From Synechococcales cyanobacterium 340R_concoct_173_sub (GTDB taxonomy: Bacteria; Cyanobacteriota; Cyanobacteriia; Leptolyngbyales; Leptolyngbyaceae), in NCBI GenBank assembly GCA_025354065.1, contig JANXNM010000527.1, positions 1 to 22,460 on the forward strand: DNA of 22,460 bases, read 5' to 3'. The notes below the pieces were generated by a model, which saw only the letters and a list, made by a program, of their open reading frames with translations, was not told the DNA's origin and ran no database searches. A program made the position numbers and the translations under genes. Every line of letters starts with the position of its first letter. Positions within the stretch are counted from its first letter, which is position 1. Positions 21,817 through 22,460 of the stretch are shown in pieces.

Positions 21817-22460
21817 GTAGGATTCCCTCCGAAGACATTAGTAAACCAAAGTTCTCCAAGTGCGCCATCATAAGCATCAAGGGCTTTTTGGAACGCTTTG
21901 GATTCGATCGGTAAGCTATGAACTTGAGTTTTGCCTTCCTTGTCTAATTCAACGGCACGAACTTGTTTAGGTTCTACATAATTTAATAGGACAGGTAAAT
22001 GGGTTGTGATTAAAACTTGAACAGGTTTACCATTGATTCCTTCCGTTGAAATCAGTTTTAAAAGTTCCATCATTTTATGCAAAAGCCAAGGATGAACACC
22101 ATTTTCGATTTCTTCAAAGCAAAGAATGCTGGGCGTTTCAATTTGATAGATTGCAGTTAGGAAGGCAAGAATTCTGAGTGTACTATCGGAAACTTCAGAG
22201 GCAGGAATTCGGTGATCTGAATAACGATCGACTAAATTAAGAAGAAAATCTTTATTTTTGCTTCTTTCTAAAGAAATCCTACCTATATTTGGAACAAGTT
22301 CAGAGAGCCGTTTTTCTAGCTCATCGAATCGTTGTCTATTATCGAGCATTAAATCTCCTAAAGCCTCTGCAATCCCTTTTCCAGATCGTTCCATTCCTTG
22401 ATTAGATGACGTTGATTCATTTATGGAGTTTGGCGAAAAATCATAGACTCTTACGCTTTT
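21813..22460 (-). CDS. AAA-family (OLD/SMC-like) ATPase, N-terminal part beyond window
   Basis: The frame is open from the TGA at 21813 to the right edge at 22460, so the first part of the gene is missing here. The first visible residues are KSVRVYDFSPNSI, a segment commonly found before the second half of such ATPases; the internal ATG at 22394 is not the true start. Visible motifs are SEVSDSTLRILAFLTAIY (ABC-type signature region), SILCFEEIENGVHPWLLHKM (Walker B with the catalytic Glu and the 'E.G.HP' D-loop) and VLITTHLPVLLNYV (switch histidine). This is the layout of AAA_21/OLD-like ATPases. The Walker A motif lies outside the window. It is coupled by a 4-base overlap to the DUF4276/TOPRIM-like gene. 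Confidence 0.82.
   Translation of the reverse strand, partial: KSVRVYDFSPNSINESTSSNQGMERSGKGIAEALGDLMLDNRQRFDELEKRLSELVPNIGRISLERSKNKDFLLNLVDRYSDHRIPASEVSDSTLRILAFLTAIYQIETPSILCFEEIENGVHPWLLHKMMELLKLISTEGINGKPVQVLITTHLPVLLNYVEPKQVRAVELDKEGKTQVHSLPIESKAFQKALDAYDGALGELWFTNVFGGNPT

Noticed and set aside
1..22460. CRISPR arrays, insertion sequences or transposase genes
   Set aside because: No regularly spaced repeat array, no transposase-like protein and no terminal inverted repeats were seen.

Overview
This window looks like a chromosomal segment from a cyanobacterium. The CGATCG core of the cyanobacterial HIP1 repeat (GCGATCGC) occurs throughout. Several genes belong to families that are largely or wholly cyanobacterial: ndhL of the photosynthetic NDH-1 complex, the DUF3007 gene behind it, a DUF1825 gene, a DUF4168 gene and an apocarotenoid oxygenase closely resembling Synechocystis Diox1. 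No species is assigned.

Left part (1-5192). A CsgG-type secreted protein runs off the left edge on the minus strand. A thioredoxin-fold (AhpC/TSA-like) gene and mutM/fpg follow on the plus strand, then a convergent membrane-protein gene, a DUF4168 secreted protein, and a convergent PilT-type pilus retraction ATPase. A strong two-way terminator separates the last two.

Middle part (5445-13838). Five plus-strand genes with short gaps form a probable transcription unit: DUF58, DUF309, lptA, lptB and an LptF/LptG permease. The last three make the core of a lipopolysaccharide transport system. A DUF2267 gene and a CPA1-type cation/proton antiporter follow, each ending at a recognisable hairpin terminator. 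An apocarotenoid oxygenase and a DUF1825 gene lie on the minus strand.

Right part (13977-22460). This holds a J-domain/TPR protein, a TM2-SHOCT protein, a ComEA-like helix-hairpin-helix protein, a small membrane protein, argH, the ndhL-DUF3007 pair convergent with argH, and a tRNA-Leu(UAA) without the group I intron found at this site in many cyanobacteria. After the tRNA come an unrecognised 470-residue protein and, at the right edge, a translationally coupled pair: a TOPRIM/DUF4276-like protein and a truncated AAA-family ATPase. Their layout resembles two-gene ATPase/TOPRIM phage-defence systems.

The most unusual pattern is not a gene. Short tandem duplications with periods of 10-17 bp sit in at least nine places in spacers or at gene edges. 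One duplicates a start-codon region and one creates the stop codon of a gene. The clearest coding example has a period of exactly 15 bp. Some copies are exact and others have drifted, which suggests an ongoing process.
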